Positions 5,667 through 6,600 of a DNA stretch of 6,600 nucleotides are shown here, in pieces; position 1 is the stretch's first letter; each line of letters opens with the position of its first letter. Source of the stretch: Cyanobacteria bacterium M_surface_7_m2_037 (GTDB lineage Bacteria; Cyanobacteriota; Cyanobacteriia; PCC-6307; Cyanobiaceae); contig VGPP01000094.1 in assembly GCA_016882585.1 (NCBI GenBank), positions 1 through 6,600 of the forward strand, written 5' to 3'. A program made the translations under genes and the position numbers. The notes under the pieces are model-generated. The model was given only the letters and a program-made list of their open reading frames with translations. It searched no databases and was not told the DNA's origin.

Positions 5667-6488
5667 ATGGCTGCGGCCGTCGCCCTCGAGAGCCTGGATG
5701 CTCCCCTGATCGACAGCCACTGCCACATCGTTTTTCGAAATTTCGACGACGACCTGGAGGAGGTGGCCCAGCGCTGGCGTGATGCCGGTGTGGGTCGCCT
5801 TCTTCACGCGTGTGTGGAGCCCTCGGAGATCCCGGCGATCCGGGCTCTGGCCGATCGCTTCCCCGAGCTGCGCTACGCCGTGGGCGTGCATCCGCTCGAT
5901 CCCGAGCACTGGCAGAGCGACACGCCGGCCGTGCTCAAGGCCGCCGCTGTTGATGACCCCCGTGTGGTGGCCATCGGCGAGCTGGGCCTTGATCTCTTCC
6001 GCGATAAGAACCTCGATCAGCAGCTGGCGATGCTGCGCCCCCAGCTCGATCTGGCGGTGGAGCTCGATCTGCCGGTGATCATTCACTGCCGCGATGCCGC
6101 CGAGCCGATGCTCGCTGAATTGCGGGAGCGCAAGGGCCGTGGCGCCTGCCCCCGCGGCGTGATGCATTGCTGGAGCGGCACCCCGGAGGAGATGGTCGGT
6201 TTCCTCGAGCTGGGTCTGTTCATCAGCTTCAGCGGCAACGTCACCTTCCCCAAGGCCACCGACACCCACGCCTGCGCCCAGCTGGTGCCGGCCGATCGCT
6301 ACCTGGTGGAAACCGATTGCCCGTTCCTGGCACCGGTGCCCCGTCGCGGTAAGCGCAACGAGCCGGCGTTTGTGGCGGCTGTGGCCCAGCGGGTGGCCGA
6401 GCTGCGCGGCGAGACCCTGCAGGCGGTGGCTCGCCAGAGCACGGCGAACGCCTGTGCGCTTTTTGGGGCCGGGCTTCACAATGTATGA
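5667..6488 (+). CDS. tatD: TatD-family metal-dependent hydrolase (deoxyribonuclease)
   Basis: Amidohydrolase-fold TIM-barrel enzyme. Characterised TatD proteins are Mg-dependent 3'-5' DNases, and some relatives act as D-aminoacyl-tRNA deacylases. The 273-residue product has all expected metal ligands: H18-x-H20 (LIDSHCH), E105 (IGELGLD), H140 (VIIHCRD), H167 (MHCWSG) and D217 (VETDCPFL), followed by the family signature APVPRRGKRNEP (222-233). The N-terminus from the ATG at 5667 fits the family length (about 260). A TTG at 5631 would add 12 residues, but those codons overlap the terminator stem-loop, so I reject it. It has no Shine-Dalgarno, sits right after the rpsT terminator, and precedes what is probably rpoB. 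The precise substrate cannot be told from sequence. Confidence 0.93.
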   Translation: MAAAVALESLDAPLIDSHCHIVFRNFDDDLEEVAQRWRDAGVGRLLHACVEPSEIPAIRALADRFPELRYAVGVHPLDPEHWQSDTPAVLKAAAVDDPRVVAIGELGLDLFRDKNLDQQLAMLRPQLDLAVELDLPVIIHCRDAAEPMLAELRERKGRGACPRGVMHCWSGTPEEMVGFLELGLFISFSGNVTFPKATDTHACAQLVPADRYLVETDCPFLAPVPRRGKRNEPAFVAAVAQRVAELRGETLQAVARQSTANACALFGAGLHNV

Positions 6489-6489
6489 T
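6484..6489 (+). promoter_or_regulatory. Candidate -10 box for the downstream gene (probably rpoB)
   Basis: TATGAT matches the -10 consensus at five of six positions and overlaps the tatD stop codon (6486-6488). TTTTGG at 6461-6466 gives the right 17-base spacing but is a poor -35 box. Its position ahead of the expected rpoB makes a promoter plausible; this is inference. Confidence 0.35.
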
Positions 6490-6600
6490 GTTTCATTGGC
6501 CTGGCAGCGGGTTGTGGTTTATCCGAGCCCTCTGCAGCCTGAAAGCGCACGCCAGTGTTCTGGCGCGCCTGCCCGTCCCCCTGGTGCTGTTGTCTTTCCG
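6488..6600 (+). CDS. Possible short open frame overlapping the tatD stop (partial, doubtful)
   Basis: The tatD stop and an ATG overlap as TGATG (6486-6490), an arrangement used for translational coupling. The frame then stays open for 37 codons to the window end, starting MFHWPGSGLWFIRALCSLK and continuing Leu/Val-rich. I recognise no family. It could be a chance open frame in the leader of the next gene, which in picocyanobacteria is usually rpoB; this frame does not resemble the start of RpoB. The rest of the stretch 6489-6600 holds a stem-loop at 6547-6568 and no other feature I can support. Confidence 0.15.
   Translation, partial: MFHWPGSGLWFIRALCSLKAHASVLARLPVPLVLLSF
6547..6568 (+). other. 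Stem-loop in the presumed rpoB leader
   Basis: CGCCAG (6550-6555), loop TGTT, CTGGCG (6560-6565), extended across one mismatch by two more pairs (6547-6548 with 6567-6568). There is no T-run immediately after it, so it is a poor intrinsic terminator. It could be a leader element or a weak end signal for tatD. Confidence 0.4.

Noticed and set aside
5553..6479. 308-residue open frame on the minus strand opposite tatD and the rpsT end
   Set aside because: It runs across two well-supported genes and their intergenic terminators, shows no domain and has shadow-type composition.

Overview
This window looks like a core-genome stretch of a GC-rich picocyanobacterium of the Synechococcus/Cyanobium group. 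The grounds are the high GC with strongly GC-biased third codon positions, a NusA N-terminus of the cyanobacterial type, the gene order rpsT-tatD placed where rpoB is expected next, frequent GTG/TTG starts with few Shine-Dalgarno sequences, and two copies of the cyanobacterial HIP1 octamer GCGATCGC. The assignment is from recalled family features, not from a search.

Layout. The left end is read on the minus strand: a small unrecognised four-cysteine protein (868-1137), then about 170 bases crowded with short inverted repeats, then rimP (221-694) and the first 55 codons of nusA (1-167), which runs off the left edge. From about 1190 the plus strand carries three co-directional, closely spaced genes: a CpdA-like class III metallophosphoesterase (1188-1967), a secreted HtrA/DegP-type serine protease with one PDZ domain (1994-3088), and rpiA (3120-3833). 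hisD (3852-5210) points back at rpiA on the minus strand across an 18-base gap that is mostly one GC-rich inverted repeat. Divergent from hisD is rpsT (5311-5613, GTG start), followed by two tandem terminator-like stem-loops, then tatD (5667-6488). The last 112 bases look like the leader region of the next gene, probably rpoB, with a TATGAT box and a stem-loop.

How the genes relate. RimP (30S maturation) and NusA (transcription elongation and termination) form the widespread rimP-nusA unit, and rpsT/tatD sit just ahead of the presumed RNA polymerase operon, so both ends of the window concern transcription and translation. The middle holds housekeeping metabolism (pentose-phosphate/Calvin cycle RpiA, histidine biosynthesis HisD), extracytoplasmic quality control (HtrA) and a phosphodiesterase of uncertain substrate. 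These middle genes share spacing and direction rather than an obvious pathway.

I found no mobile element, CRISPR array, tRNA, rRNA or clear defence system, and no convincing undescribed system. The items most worth a second look are the inverted-repeat cluster upstream of rimP, the small four-cysteine protein, the tandem terminator abutting the tatD start codon, the open frame overlapping the tatD stop, and the repeat-encoded Ala/Ser/Thr tail of HisD.
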